Positions 1 through 9,465 of a stretch of DNA of 64,000 bases are shown here, one piece after another (position 1 is the stretch's first letter; every line of letters starts with the position of its first letter). The notes beneath the pieces are model-generated. The model made no database searches. It was not told the origin of the DNA and worked only from the letters and a program-made list of their open reading frames with translations. The stretch comes from Winogradskyella sp. GTDB lineage: Bacteria; Bacteroidota; Bacteroidia; Flavobacteriales; Flavobacteriaceae. The DNA lies in the NCBI RefSeq assembly GCF_028289625.1, contig NZ_JANQOM010000040.1:1-64000 (forward strand). The letters run 5' to 3'. The translations under genes and the position numbers were made by a program.

Positions 1-36
1 AGCTGGCTTCTACCGAATACTGGTTACCGACCTTTT

Positions 37-142
37 AAGGTGGCTATAGCGTCGGGGCTCACCTCTTACCATTCCGAACAGAGAAGTTAAGCCCGTCAGC
101 GCCGATGGTACTGCGTCCGTGGAAGAGTAGGTCGCCGCCTTT
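37..142 (+). rRNA. rrf: 5S ribosomal RNA
   Basis: The segment carries the conserved 5S core around CCGAACAGAGAAGTTAAGCCC and GCGCCGATGGTACTG. Its ends pair (AAGGTGGC with GCCGCCTT), closing the terminal helix. At about 106 nt it has the usual Bacteroidota size. Positions 1-36 are probably the 23S-5S spacer, so this is the 3' end of an rRNA operon whose other genes lie outside the window. The exact ends are uncertain by a few bases. Confidence 0.95.
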
Positions 143-147
143 TTTTG

Positions 148-183
148 AATCCTGGTTCTAGTTTATAGGACCAGGATTTTTTT
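148..183 (+). terminator. Rho-independent terminator of the rRNA operon
   Basis: A perfect 9-bp stem (AATCCTGGT at 148-156, ACCAGGATT at 170-178), extendable by three pairs including one G-U, is followed by a run of T. It lies directly downstream of the 5S rRNA. Confidence 0.9.
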
Positions 184-352
184 GTTTAAACTTATTTAGA
201 AACAAGACCTTTACCTTAATCGTCTAAGCTAGTTTTTCTTCAAGATTGGTACTTGTATTTTTATTGTTTTCTTCATATTAGATAGATAATTCTGAAGATT
301 TATTTTGGTATCTTACCCAATAATTTTTTACCAGAATGCCGAAATCCCTACT

Positions 353-2452
353 ATGAATAAAGCCATATATATTGCTTCAAATGGATCTGATAGTGGTAAG
401 TCAATTCTTACTGTTGGATTAATGAATGCCCTATTAAGACACAAGCCTAAAGTTGGTTATTTCCGCCCAATTATTGAATCAACAGAAAATGGATTAAAAG
501 ATAACCACATCAATACCGTTTTATCATATTTTTCTATAGATATGGACTATAGGGATGCTTATGGGTATTCTAATAAGGAACTCGTTAAACAATGGAGCAA
601 CGGTAATAGAGAAATAATCCTAGAAACAATCATTACAAAATATAAGAAACTTGAGGAATCGTTTGATTTTGTAATCGTTGAAGGCAGTGATTTTTCCCAC
701 TTTAGTTCTATTATAGAATTAGACTTAAATATCCTTATTGCAAAGAACTTGGGAATCCCTGTTATAATTATTTCTGGGGTTTTAGACAAACCTGTAGAAT
801 CATTCTTGGACAGTTTGCAATTAACATATGATTCTTTTATACAAAAAGATGTTAATGTTATTTCTGTTATAGCTAATAAAGTGCGTAAAGAAGAAATGCG
901 ACTCATAGAGCAAAGTCTAAAATCTAGTCTCCCGAATGCAGTGATTGTTAATTCTATTCCAATTAACGAAAAACTTAAGAATCCAACGATGAAGGAGTTG
1001 TCAGACTTTATAGAGGCCGAAGTCCTTTTTGGGAATGATTTACTAGATAGACCAACTGGTGAAATTGCAATTGGCGCAATGCATTTGCAACATTTCTTGG
1101 AGCATCTTACGGAAGATGCCGTTATTGTTACTCCTGCAGATCGTGAGGATATCTTAATGGGAAGTCTTCAAGCTCATATTTCTGCTAATTACCCTAGTTT
1201 GGCTGGGGTAGTGCTTAGTGGTGAAATGGAGTTATCCGATTCTGTTATAAGGTTAATTGAAGGATTGGAAAAAATAATACCTATTGTAGCGGTCCAAGAA
1301 CCTACGTTTAATATAGCGTTTCAATTAGCCAATGTACGTTCTCATATTTACGCTACAAATACCAATAAAATTAGAATGTCAATAGATATGTTTGAGAAAT
1401 ATGTTGATGTCGAGAAACTTATGACTCATTTAGAATCCTATGAAGTAAATAAAGCCATGACTCCTCGAATGTTTCAATATTATCTGATGAAACGGGCAAT
1501 GCAAGAACGCAAACATATTGTACTCCCTGAGGGAAATGACGACCGTATACTTATTGCGGCTTCAAAGATTCAAGAGTTGGATATTCTCGATTTAACTATT
1601 TTGGGTCATCCTGATAAGGTGACAGCTTCAATAGAGCGCCTAAACATTTCTTTTAATTTTGAGAAGACACAGATTATAAATCCTGAAGAGTCAAAATATT
1701 TTCAGGATTTTACAAAAACGTTATATGAGCTCAGAAAACACAAAGGCTTAAGTCCTGCCATGGCAGAAGATTTAATGATTGATGTATCCTATTTTGGTAC
1801 TATGATGGTCTATAAAGGGCTTGCAGATGGTATGGTTTCGGGCGCAGCTCATACAACCGCACACACCATTAAGCCCGCTCTTCAGTTTATTAAGACTAGA
1901 CCAGGATTCTCAGTGGTTTCCTCTGTATTTTTTATGTGCTTAGAGGACCGTGTTTCTGTTTTTGGTGATTGTGCTATTAATCCCAACCCAACTGCTGAAG
2001 AACTCTCAGATATAGCTATAGCTTCAGCAGATTCTAGTATCGCTTTTGGTATCGATGCAAAAATAGCAATGTTGTCATACTCATCTGGTGTCTCAGGCAA
2101 GGGAGCTGATGTGGAAATTGTTAAAAAGGCCACAGCAATTGTTAAATCCAAACGACCTGACCTCAAAGTAGAAGGTCCAATTCAATATGATGCAGCCGTA
2201 GACCCTGAAGTTGGAAGAAAAAAATTACCCAATTCTGAAGTAGCTGGTCAGGCTAGTGTTTTAATTTTCCCCGACTTGAACACTGGAAATAATACTTATA
2301 AGGCTGTTCAAAGAGAAACAGGGGCTCTTGCTATTGGTCCAATGCTTCAAGGGCTCAACAAACCAATTAATGATTTGAGTAGAGGATGTACAGTTGAAGA
2401 TATATTTAATACTGTAATTATAACCGCTATTCAAGCCCAAGACCAAAATTGA
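353..2452 (+). CDS. pta: Phosphate acetyltransferase
   Basis: Interconverts acetyl-CoA and acetyl phosphate; with AckA it forms the acetate overflow/activation pathway in the cytoplasm. The 699-residue protein has the long, three-part Pta architecture. It has an N-terminal P-loop NTPase-like domain (ASNGSDSGKS, residues 8-17), a central DRTGG-type domain (around residues 255-350) and a C-terminal PTA_PTB catalytic domain from about residue 369 (MTPRMFQYYL onward, with LPEGNDDRIL). The open frame continues upstream to a TTG at 305, but the family N-terminus begins at the ATG at 353. It is followed at 2 nt by ackA, so the two are co-transcribed. No consensus promoter was found in 184-352, which holds nothing else recognisable. 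Confidence 0.96.
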   Translation: MNKAIYIASNGSDSGKSILTVGLMNALLRHKPKVGYFRPIIESTENGLKDNHINTVLSYFSIDMDYRDAYGYSNKELVKQWSNGNREIILETIITKYKKLEESFDFVIVEGSDFSHFSSIIELDLNILIAKNLGIPVIIISGVLDKPVESFLDSLQLTYDSFIQKDVNVISVIANKVRKEEMRLIEQSLKSSLPNAVIVNSIPINEKLKNPTMKELSDFIEAEVLFGNDLLDRPTGEIAIGAMHLQHFLEHLTEDAVIVTPADREDILMGSLQAHISANYPSLAGVVLSGEMELSDSVIRLIEGLEKIIPIVAVQEPTFNIAFQLANVRSHIYATNTNKIRMSIDMFEKYVDVEKLMTHLESYEVNKAMTPRMFQYYLMKRAMQERKHIVLPEGNDDRILIAASKIQELDILDLTILGHPDKVTASIERLNISFNFEKTQIINPEESKYFQDFTKTLYELRKHKGLSPAMAEDLMIDVSYFGTMMVYKGLADGMVSGAAHTTAHTIKPALQFIKTRPGFSVVSSVFFMCLEDRVSVFGDCAINPNPTAEELSDIAIASADSSIAFGIDAKIAMLSYSSGVSGKGADVEIVKKATAIVKSKRPDLKVEGPIQYDAAVDPEVGRKKLPNSEVAGQASVLIFPDLNTGNNTYKAVQRETGALAIGPMLQGLNKPINDLSRGCTVEDIFNTVIITAIQAQDQN

Positions 2453-2454
2453 TA

Positions 2455-3648
2455 ATGAAATTATTAGTTCTTAATTCAGGCAGTTCTTCACTTAAGTACC
2501 AACTATTTTCAATGCCAGATGAAATAGTTTTATGCTCTGGTATTGTTGAGAGAATTGGATTAAGCGATTCGAAATACAAACATAAATCTCATAAGTATAG
2601 TTCAGAAGCAACGGTAGAAATTGCTAATCATAACCAAGGCTTGAATTATGTGGTAAATCTGTTATTAGATGAAGAGTTTGGTGTTGTTTCTTCAATTGAT
2701 GAAATTGAAGCTGTTGGTCACCGTGTTGTACATGGTGGTAGTGCTTTTAAAGATACAATTGAAGTTACAGAAGAAGTAAAATCCACTATAGAATCTTTAA
2801 TTCATCTGGCACCGCTTCATAATCCAGCAAATCTTGAGGGTATAAAGGTGTCAGAATCTGTTTTCACAAAAGCACTTCAAGTCGCAGTATTCGATACGGC
2901 TTTTCATCAAACAATTCCCCCTAAAGCCTATAAATATGCTATACCAAATGATTTATTAGATGACCATGATGTCCGACTATACGGTTTTCATGGTAGTAGC
3001 CATAAATACGTGTCAAAACGGGCTATTGATTATTTGGGTAGAAATCATTCAAAGATCATAACGATTCATTTGGGTAACGGATGTAGTATGACGGCTGTTG
3101 AAAATGGTCAAAGCATTGATCATAGTTTGGGGTTCTCTCCAGTTAATGGTTTAATAATGGGTACGCGTTCAGGAGATATTGACCACTCTTTGATTTTTTA
3201 TTTAATTAATAATCTGAATTATGACCTAAATGAGGTGAACACATTACTACAATCAAAAAGTGGTTTATTGGGTTTAACAGGAATGAGTGATATGCGTGAT
3301 ATCGAAGCTGGGGCAAACAAAGGAAATTCTTTGTGCCAATTAGCTTTAGAAATGACCGCCTACAGAATTAAAAAATATATTGGTGCTTACATCGCAGCAA
3401 TGAATGGTTTAGATTGCATTGTTTTTACCGCTGGCATAGGAGAGAATTCAGTATTAATGCGGCAAATGGTTTGTAGTGATTTAGAGACCTTTGGTATTGA
3501 GTTGGATGTTTCTAAAAATGAACAAAACTCACATGAAATAAAGGAGATTAACAAAGAAAGTTCTAAAATAAAAATTTTGGTCATACCAACGAATGAGGAA
3601 TTGGAGATAGCAAGACAGACCTATCGATTATTCTCAGAAAGGCTATAA
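2455..3648 (+). CDS. ackA: Acetate kinase
   Basis: Phosphorylates acetate with ATP, or makes ATP from acetyl phosphate, in tandem with Pta. The 397-residue protein starts MKLLVLNSGSSSLKY, the N-terminal phosphate-binding signature of the acetokinase family. It also has GHRVVHGG, YGFHGSSHKY, HLGNGCS, GTRSGDIDHS and FTAGIGENS in the expected order. The ATG at 2455 lies two bases after the pta stop; a TTG two codons earlier overlaps pta and is less likely. A bidirectional terminator follows. Confidence 0.97.
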   Translation: MKLLVLNSGSSSLKYQLFSMPDEIVLCSGIVERIGLSDSKYKHKSHKYSSEATVEIANHNQGLNYVVNLLLDEEFGVVSSIDEIEAVGHRVVHGGSAFKDTIEVTEEVKSTIESLIHLAPLHNPANLEGIKVSESVFTKALQVAVFDTAFHQTIPPKAYKYAIPNDLLDDHDVRLYGFHGSSHKYVSKRAIDYLGRNHSKIITIHLGNGCSMTAVENGQSIDHSLGFSPVNGLIMGTRSGDIDHSLIFYLINNLNYDLNEVNTLLQSKSGLLGLTGMSDMRDIEAGANKGNSLCQLALEMTAYRIKKYIGAYIAAMNGLDCIVFTAGIGENSVLMRQMVCSDLETFGIELDVSKNEQNSHEIKEINKESSKIKILVIPTNEELEIARQTYRLFSERL

Positions 3649-3651
3649 AAA

Positions 3652-3675
3652 ACCGAGTAATCTACTCGGTTTTTT
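3652..3675. terminator. Bidirectional terminator between ackA and the acyl-CoA dehydrogenase gene
   Basis: The stem ACCGAGTA (3652-3659) pairs with TACTCGGT (3663-3670) over a 3-nt loop. It is flanked by an A-run on the left and a T-run on the right, so it can act for both converging genes. Confidence 0.85.
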
Positions 3676-3698
3676 ATATTCTTATGTATGAATTAATA

Positions 3699-4841
3699 CT
3701 ATCCTTTTATGACACCTCTAGAGATTACAATTTTCTGTATCTCCGAAGTACCTTCATAAATCTGGGTAATTTTTGCATCGCGCATTAAACGCTCTACATG
3801 GTATTCTTTTACAAAACCATTTCCACCATGTATCTGCACGGCTTCAACAGTCTGTTCCATTGCTACTTTACTGGCATAAAGTTTAGCCATAGCACTAGAC
3901 ATATCGTAATTATGACCTTGGTCTTTATCCCAGGCGGCTTTCATTACTAACATACGAGCAGCTTCAATTTCAGTATACATATCAGCAAGCTTAAACGCAA
4001 TGGCCTGATGGTTTGCAATTTCGGTACCAAAGGCCTTTCGTTCTTTTGAATATTTTAAAGCCAATTCATAAGCACCTGAAGCAATACCTAAAGCTTGTGC
4101 AGCAATGCCTATTCTACCACCTGAAAGTGTTTTCATGGCAAATTTGAATCCAAAGCCATCTTCACCAATTCTATTTTCTTTAGGAACTTTTACGTCATTA
4201 AACTGAAGTGTATGTGTGTCACTACCACGAATGCCTAGTTTATCTTCTTTTGGACCAATATCAAATCCTGGCATCCCTTTCTCGATAATAAAAGCATTAA
4301 TACCACGATGCCCTTTTTCCCTGTCTGTTTGCGCTATAACCAAATACACATCAGAGCGCCCACCATTAGTAATCCAGTTTTTAGTGCCATTAAGAATATA
4401 ATGGTCTCCCATGTCAATCGCAGTTGTTTTTTGCGAGGTAGCATCACTACCTGCTTCTGGCTCACTGAGACAAAAAGCACCTATTTGCTCGCCTGTGGCA
4501 AGTTTAGTTAGATATTTCTCTTTTTGAGCTTCCGTACCAAAAGCTTCAAGCCCATAACAAACCAAAGAATTATTTACGGATACCATAACAGAAGCAGAAG
4601 CATCAATTTTGGACAATTCTTCCATAATCAGCACATAAGAAATAGCATCCATGCCACTACCTCCATATTTAGGGTCTACCATAATACCCATAAACCCTAG
4701 CTCACCCATTTTGCGAACTAATTCATCGGGAAACGTTTGTGCATTATCACGTTCTATAACACCTGGAAGAAGTTCGGTCTGTGCAAAATCTCTCGCCGCA
4801 TCTCTAATCATTAAATGTTCTTCAGTTAAGCTAAAATCCAT
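3699..4841 (-). CDS. Acyl-CoA dehydrogenase (short-chain/butyryl type)
   Basis: FAD flavoprotein that introduces the alpha-beta double bond into acyl-CoA and passes electrons to ETF. The 380-residue length is typical of the short-chain/butyryl-CoA group. It has the flavin and substrate signatures CLSEPEAGSDA and GTKNWITNGG. The C-terminal IYEGTSEIQ contains the catalytic glutamate of this family (Glu363). The gene stands alone, with a strong promoter match at 4879-4909. The hydroxyacyl-CoA dehydrogenase at 52814-53701 may act in the same pathway. Chain-length specificity cannot be read from the sequence. Confidence 0.93.
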   Translation of the reverse strand: MDFSLTEEHLMIRDAARDFAQTELLPGVIERDNAQTFPDELVRKMGELGFMGIMVDPKYGGSGMDAISYVLIMEELSKIDASASVMVSVNNSLVCYGLEAFGTEAQKEKYLTKLATGEQIGAFCLSEPEAGSDATSQKTTAIDMGDHYILNGTKNWITNGGRSDVYLVIAQTDREKGHRGINAFIIEKGMPGFDIGPKEDKLGIRGSDTHTLQFNDVKVPKENRIGEDGFGFKFAMKTLSGGRIGIAAQALGIASGAYELALKYSKERKAFGTEIANHQAIAFKLADMYTEIEAARMLVMKAAWDKDQGHNYDMSSAMAKLYASKVAMEQTVEAVQIHGGNGFVKEYHVERLMRDAKITQIYEGTSEIQKIVISRGVIKG

Positions 4842-4878
4842 AAAGTAAGTTAATTATTGATTTGTTAAAAAATTCATG

Positions 4879-4909
4879 CAAAGATAACTTTTTCTTGCTG
4901 TATTTTCAA
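4879..4909 (-). promoter_or_regulatory. Flavobacterial sigma-A promoter of the acyl-CoA dehydrogenase gene
   Basis: On the minus strand, TTG (4907-4909) is followed after 20 nt by TATCTTTG (4879-4886), an exact match to the Bacteroidota -7 box TAnnTTTG. This gives a leader of roughly 30 nt before the ATG at 4841. Confidence 0.6.
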
Positions 4910-4932
4910 CAAGGAATGTTATTTTTACTAAT

Positions 4933-6000
4933 ATGACAAAGTCTAAGTACAATGTGATAGCAGTAATGTCTGGGACATCTTTAGATGGTGTAGATATTAT
5001 TCATGCAACTTACACATTCAATAACCATTGGTCATTCAAAATTCACCAGTCCGAAACTGTAAAATACTCAAAGCAATGGACGTCAATTTTGGGTCAATTG
5101 GTCCATAAGTCATCCGAAGAGTTATATAAAATAGATGTTAATTATTCAAAATATTTGGCCTCGGTAATTTCAGACTTTGTCAATAGACATGCCTTAGATC
5201 AAATTGATTTTGTGTCATCTCATGGCCATACCGCTTTGCATCAACCCGAAAACCAATTGACCTATCAAATTGGAAATCAACAGATTTTAGCTGAGGCTCT
5301 CAATAGAAAAGTGATTTGCGACTTCAGAATTCAGGATGTGGAACTTGGAGGACAAGGTGCACCTCTCGTGCCTGTAGGTGACCGATTGTTATTTGGCGAA
5401 TACGATTTCTGTTTAAACCTAGGAGGATTTGCAAATATCTCCTTTGAAAATCAAGATGAGCGCATTGCCTATGATATATGCCCTGTAAATATTGTTTTGA
5501 ACAACTATGTGAAGCAATTGAATTTGGAATTTGATGATAAAGGAGAATTGGCATCGCAAGGCACTATCAATGAAAGATTACTGAATCAACTCAATCAGCT
5601 TGAGTTTTATAATCAACTTCCGCCAAAATCCTTAGGTTTAGAATGGGTGAAGTCTGAAATCCTTCCAATCATTACGTCTTATCAAATTGAAATTAAAGAT
5701 ATACTTCGGACTTTTGTAGAACACATAGCAATTCAAATTTCAAAGGTTTTAAATATTGAAAATACCAGCGTCTTAGTTACAGGTGGTGGTGCATACAATG
5801 ATTTTTTGATGGATAGGATTAAAATGCTATCAAAATCTGAAGTTAGTATTCCCAGTAAGGAAATCATCGAATTTAAAGAGGCATTGGTGTTTGGTTTATT
5901 GGGAGTTCTTAAAGATAGAGATGCGATTAATTGTCTTAAAAGTGTTACTGGAGCAAGCCAAGATCATTCTTCAGGAAAAATTTTATTTCCTAAAGCTTAA
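4933..6000 (+). CDS. anmK: Anhydro-N-acetylmuramic acid kinase
   Basis: Phosphorylates and hydrolyses 1,6-anhydro-MurNAc released from peptidoglycan turnover, giving MurNAc-6-phosphate for recycling. The 355-residue protein begins with VIAVMSGTSLDGVD, the AnmK/ASKHA phosphate-1 motif. It continues with HGHTALHQP, the DVELGGQGAPLVPVGD motif and NLGGFANIS, then the late VTGGGAYNDFLMDRI adenosine motif. It is divergent from the acyl-CoA dehydrogenase gene. A near-consensus TATTTTTA box (4920-4927) lies so close to the ATG that the message might be almost leaderless. Confidence 0.95.
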   Translation: MTKSKYNVIAVMSGTSLDGVDIIHATYTFNNHWSFKIHQSETVKYSKQWTSILGQLVHKSSEELYKIDVNYSKYLASVISDFVNRHALDQIDFVSSHGHTALHQPENQLTYQIGNQQILAEALNRKVICDFRIQDVELGGQGAPLVPVGDRLLFGEYDFCLNLGGFANISFENQDERIAYDICPVNIVLNNYVKQLNLEFDDKGELASQGTINERLLNQLNQLEFYNQLPPKSLGLEWVKSEILPIITSYQIEIKDILRTFVEHIAIQISKVLNIENTSVLVTGGGAYNDFLMDRIKMLSKSEVSIPSKEIIEFKEALVFGLLGVLKDRDAINCLKSVTGASQDHSSGKILFPKA

Positions 6001-6038
6001 AATTAATATTTAATTATCTTTTAGGTATTAGAGTTTTT

Positions 6039-6046
6039 TATATTTG
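6039..6046 (+). promoter_or_regulatory. Candidate -7 box upstream of the Glu/Leu/Phe/Val dehydrogenase gene
   Basis: TATATTTG matches TAnnTTTG exactly, but no TTG lies 17-23 nt upstream. It would place the transcript start about 20 nt before the TTG start at 6071. Confidence 0.4.
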
Positions 6047-6070
6047 TTACAGCTAACTAATTAACATAAA

Positions 6071-7300
6071 TTGATAAAGGAATTACTACACAAGTTCGAG
6101 AACAAATCTCCCGAAATAGTTTTTCAATGGAATGACTCTGAAACCGATGCCGAAGGTTGGGTCGTTATAAATTCGCTAAGAGGTGGTGCATCAGGTGGCG
6201 GCACGAGAATGCGAAAAGGATTAGATAGAAATGAGGTATTGTCACTAGCCAAAACTATGGAAGTGAAGTTCACCGTTTCTGGCCCGTCAATTGGTGGTGC
6301 CAAGTCTGGCATCAATTTTGACCCTCACGACCCAAGAAAAAAAGCAGTTTTAGAGCGTTGGTATGCTGCGGTTTCACCATTATTGAAAAGCTATTATGGA
6401 ACAGGTGGCGATCTAAATGTGGATGAAATTCATGAAGTGATTCCAATCACTGAAGATAGTGGAGTATGGCACCCACAAGAGGGTGTTTTTGAAGGGCATT
6501 TCAAACCAACTCAAGCCGATAAAATCAATCGCATTGGCCAGCTAAGACAGGGTGTTAAAAAGGTTATAGAGAACCCAAAGTACTCACCAAATGTTTCTAG
6601 AAAATATACTGTAGCGGATATGATTACAGGATACGGTGTGGCTATTGCGGCAAAACATTTTTACACCATTTATGGAAGCACGATTAAAGGAAAACGTGTT
6701 GTGGTTCAAGGGTTTGGCAATGTAGGTGCTTCAGCGGCATTTTATTTTGCACAGATGGGTGCGAAAGTTGTTGGACTATTAGACAAAGAAGGCGGTTTAA
6801 TAAAAACTGAAGGGTTTTCATTCAAGGAGATTACAGAACTTTATCTCAACAAAAGTGGAAATACTATGGTTGCAGACAATCTTATACCTTTTGAAGCGAT
6901 AAACGAACAAATATGGTCTTTAGAAACAGAAGTTTTTGCACCATGTGCGGCATCGCGATTAGTTACGAAAGAACAGATTGACCAGATGATTGCTACTGGA
7001 CTCGAACTCATTACTTGTGGAGCAAATGTACCATTTGCGGATAAGGAAATTTTCTTCGGGCCGATTATGGAACACACTGACCAAAAGGTAAGCTTAATAC
7101 CAGATTTTATTTCAAATTGTGGAATGGCAAGAATTTTTGCCTACTTTATGGAACGCAAGGTGCAAATGACCGATGAAGCCATATTTAATGATACATCAAG
7201 AGTGATAAAAAAAGCGATAAAAGAAGTTAAAAAGAATAATCCACATAATATTGGCATTAGTGAAACCGCTTTTGAAATTGCACTAAGACAATTAATATAA
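6071..7300 (+). CDS. Glu/Leu/Phe/Val family amino-acid dehydrogenase
   Basis: Rossmann-fold enzyme expected to deaminate an amino acid oxidatively (or aminate a 2-oxo acid) with NAD(P). The N-terminal dimerisation/catalytic domain has GGASGGGTRMRKG and GGAKSGINFDP, where Lys78 is the predicted catalytic lysine. The C-terminal domain has the dinucleotide motif VVVQGFGNVGASAA, then CAASRLV and TCGANVPF. The start must be TTG at 6071: an in-frame TAA lies three codons upstream, and MIKELLHKFENKSPEIVFQW is the conserved N-terminus of flavobacterial homologues as I recall them. The sequence is divergent enough that the substrate (glutamate or a branched-chain amino acid) cannot be assigned. nhaD follows after 13 nt. 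Confidence 0.88.
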   Translation: MIKELLHKFENKSPEIVFQWNDSETDAEGWVVINSLRGGASGGGTRMRKGLDRNEVLSLAKTMEVKFTVSGPSIGGAKSGINFDPHDPRKKAVLERWYAAVSPLLKSYYGTGGDLNVDEIHEVIPITEDSGVWHPQEGVFEGHFKPTQADKINRIGQLRQGVKKVIENPKYSPNVSRKYTVADMITGYGVAIAAKHFYTIYGSTIKGKRVVVQGFGNVGASAAFYFAQMGAKVVGLLDKEGGLIKTEGFSFKEITELYLNKSGNTMVADNLIPFEAINEQIWSLETEVFAPCAASRLVTKEQIDQMIATGLELITCGANVPFADKEIFFGPIMEHTDQKVSLIPDFISNCGMARIFAYFMERKVQMTDEAIFNDTSRVIKKAIKEVKKNNPHNIGISETAFEIALRQLI

Positions 7301-7313
7301 ACATCCTTATACT

Positions 7314-8705
7314 ATGGAAACCGTTATAATTCTCGTGTTTGTTTTTGGTTATTTAGCCATTACGTTAGAGCATAATATTAAAATTGATAAGTTGATACCT
7401 GCTTTAGTAATGATGGCCATAAGTTGGGCATTGATTTCTCTGGGCATTGATGACTTTTCGCAATGGTTCGATTCAGCCAAGCATAGTTTGATGGATAATT
7501 TTGGATTGTTAGACCATGAGGAAAAAATGCATTTGATGGAAGAAACCTTACTCCATCATTTAGGTAAAACAGCAGAAATATTGGTTTTTCTCTTAGGAGC
7601 AATGACCATAGTAGAAATTATAGATTATTTTGATGGGTTTTCGACAATAAAATCTGTTGTTAATTTCAATAGCCGAAAGAAATTGTTGTGGATGTTTTCT
7701 TCATTAGCATTCATCTTATCAGCCATTATAGACAACCTAACCGCAACGATAGTTTTAATATCCATACTTCAAAAGATAGTTAAGGATAGAGATGTTAGAA
7801 TCTGGTATGCTGGTTTAATAATAATAGCAGCAAATGCAGGTGGTGCATGGTCGCCGATAGGTGATGTTACAACAACCATGCTTTGGATAGGAGATAAAGT
7901 GTCTACAGGTAAATTATTTATTTATCTTTTCATTCCATCCTTATTATGTATGGTGGTACCAACATTTATTGCTTCACTTTTAAAACCTTTTAAGGGGGAA
8001 TTAGAATTACAAGCTGATGATAACAAACCAAAGAGTAAGTTCGGTTCAACCATGTTATTTTTAGGGCTTGGTGCTATAGTATTTGTACCGATTTTTAAAG
8101 TGATTACACATTTGCCACCGTATGTTGGTATGATGTTGTCACTTGGTGTTGTGGCGGTTTTTGCAGAAATTTATAGTAATTCTAAGTTCGCTATATCTGC
8201 AGCAGTTTCAGAAGAACACCATGAGCATGCAAGCCATAGTCCAGTACATCATTCCTTATCTAAAATAGAATTACCTAGTATCCTATTTTTCTTGGGGATT
8301 TTAATGGCTGTTGCAGCATTAGAGTCTTTAGGCATTCTTTTTGGTTTTGCCAATACCTTACAAGATACAATGCCAATGTTGGGTACTGAATTACATGGAG
8401 AAGGTGTTTCTGATTTAGTGGTGCTTTTACTAGGCGTAGGTTCTGCAGTTATAGATAATGTGCCATTAGTAGCGGCAAGTTTAGGCATGTTCTCTGAGCC
8501 ACTTGATAACGAATTATGGCATTTTATTGCCTACTCTGCAGGTACAGGTGGAAGTATGTTAATCATTGGTTCTGCTGCAGGAGTCGTTGCCATGGGAATG
8601 GAAAAAATAGACTTTTTCTGGTACTTAAGGAAAATAGCTTGGTTAGCACTTGTAGGATTTATAGCAGGTGCTGCAGCCTTTATGATAACAAGAGCTATTT
8701 TCTAA
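7314..8705 (+). CDS. nhaD: Na+/H+ antiporter NhaD
   Basis: Inner-membrane antiporter that exports Na+ in exchange for H+. The 463-residue protein is strongly hydrophobic, with roughly a dozen membrane segments. It shows the NhaD/ion-transporter signatures AIIDNLTATIVLISIL, NAGGAWSPIGDVTTTMLW, GVGSAVIDNVPLVAAS and AGTGGSMLIIGSAAG. A cytoplasmic-type loop around residues 301-318 is rich in histidine (EEHHEHASHSPVHH), which is unusual and might sense pH or bind metal. It lies between the dehydrogenase gene and exbB, probably in one transcript. Confidence 0.94.
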   Translation: METVIILVFVFGYLAITLEHNIKIDKLIPALVMMAISWALISLGIDDFSQWFDSAKHSLMDNFGLLDHEEKMHLMEETLLHHLGKTAEILVFLLGAMTIVEIIDYFDGFSTIKSVVNFNSRKKLLWMFSSLAFILSAIIDNLTATIVLISILQKIVKDRDVRIWYAGLIIIAANAGGAWSPIGDVTTTMLWIGDKVSTGKLFIYLFIPSLLCMVVPTFIASLLKPFKGELELQADDNKPKSKFGSTMLFLGLGAIVFVPIFKVITHLPPYVGMMLSLGVVAVFAEIYSNSKFAISAAVSEEHHEHASHSPVHHSLSKIELPSILFFLGILMAVAALESLGILFGFANTLQDTMPMLGTELHGEGVSDLVVLLLGVGSAVIDNVPLVAASLGMFSEPLDNELWHFIAYSAGTGGSMLIIGSAAGVVAMGMEKIDFFWYLRKIAWLALVGFIAGAAAFMITRAIF

Positions 8706-8768
8706 CATACTTAAGTAAAAAACTTAACGTTATAACTTACAGAAACTTTTTAACTTAAAACTTATTAT

Positions 8769-9464
8769 ATGATATTACTAAGTAATATTCAAGACGAGGT
8801 AGAGGCGCTTACCGAAGGTGAGCAAGTTGAAAAAACCCTATCGATTATTGAGTTAATTACAAGCGGTGGTAGCTCAGGAATGGTGATTATTCTTATTTTG
8901 TTCTTACTGCTTATAATGGCGACCTATATTTATTTTGAACGAATTTTTGCGATTAAAGCAGCATCAAAAGTAGATTCAAATTTTATGAATCAAATTAAAG
9001 ATCATGTGAGCCATGGTAAAATTGATTCTGCCCAGATGCTCTGCGCACAGCAGAATTCACCAGTTTCGCGATTAATAGCTAAAGGCATCACAAGAATTGG
9101 GAAACCTCTCGAAGACATTAATACAGCTATTGAAAATGCTGGGCGTTTAGAGATTTATAGTTTGGAAAAAAACGTCAGTATTTTGGCAACTATATCTGGT
9201 GTAGCACCAATGATAGGGTTTTTAGGAACCGTTGTGGGTATGATCCTGTCAATTTTTGAATTGGCAAATGCAGGTGGTACCATACAAATGGATGTACTGG
9301 CAAGTGGTTTATATACAGCGATGACAACAACCGTTGGTGGACTTATTGTTGGTATTATTGCTTACGTGGCCTATAATCACGTTGTTGTAAGAACAAATAA
9401 GGTCGTATATCAGATGGAGGCCAACTCTGTAGAATTTTTAGATCACCTAAACGAGCCTATCTAA
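8769..9464 (+). CDS. exbB: MotA/TolQ/ExbB proton channel family protein
   Basis: Inner-membrane proton-channel subunit of a TonB or Tol energising complex. The 231-residue protein has a first membrane segment at about 34-57 (GMVIILILFLLLIMATYIYF) and a cytoplasmic helical domain. Two further segments sit in the conserved C-terminal ExbB block (ISGVAPMIGFLGTVVGMI and MTTTVGGLIVGIIAYVAYN). exbD follows after 1 nt and a TonB-like gene after that, which favours ExbB over TolQ or MotA. Confidence 0.94.
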   Translation: MILLSNIQDEVEALTEGEQVEKTLSIIELITSGGSSGMVIILILFLLLIMATYIYFERIFAIKAASKVDSNFMNQIKDHVSHGKIDSAQMLCAQQNSPVSRLIAKGITRIGKPLEDINTAIENAGRLEIYSLEKNVSILATISGVAPMIGFLGTVVGMILSIFELANAGGTIQMDVLASGLYTAMTTTVGGLIVGIIAYVAYNHVVVRTNKVVYQMEANSVEFLDHLNEPI

Positions 9465-9465
9465 A

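Noticed and set aside
305..352. Upstream extension of pta from a TTG
   Set aside because: The conserved Pta N-terminus with the P-loop begins at the ATG at 353, and the extension has no family similarity.
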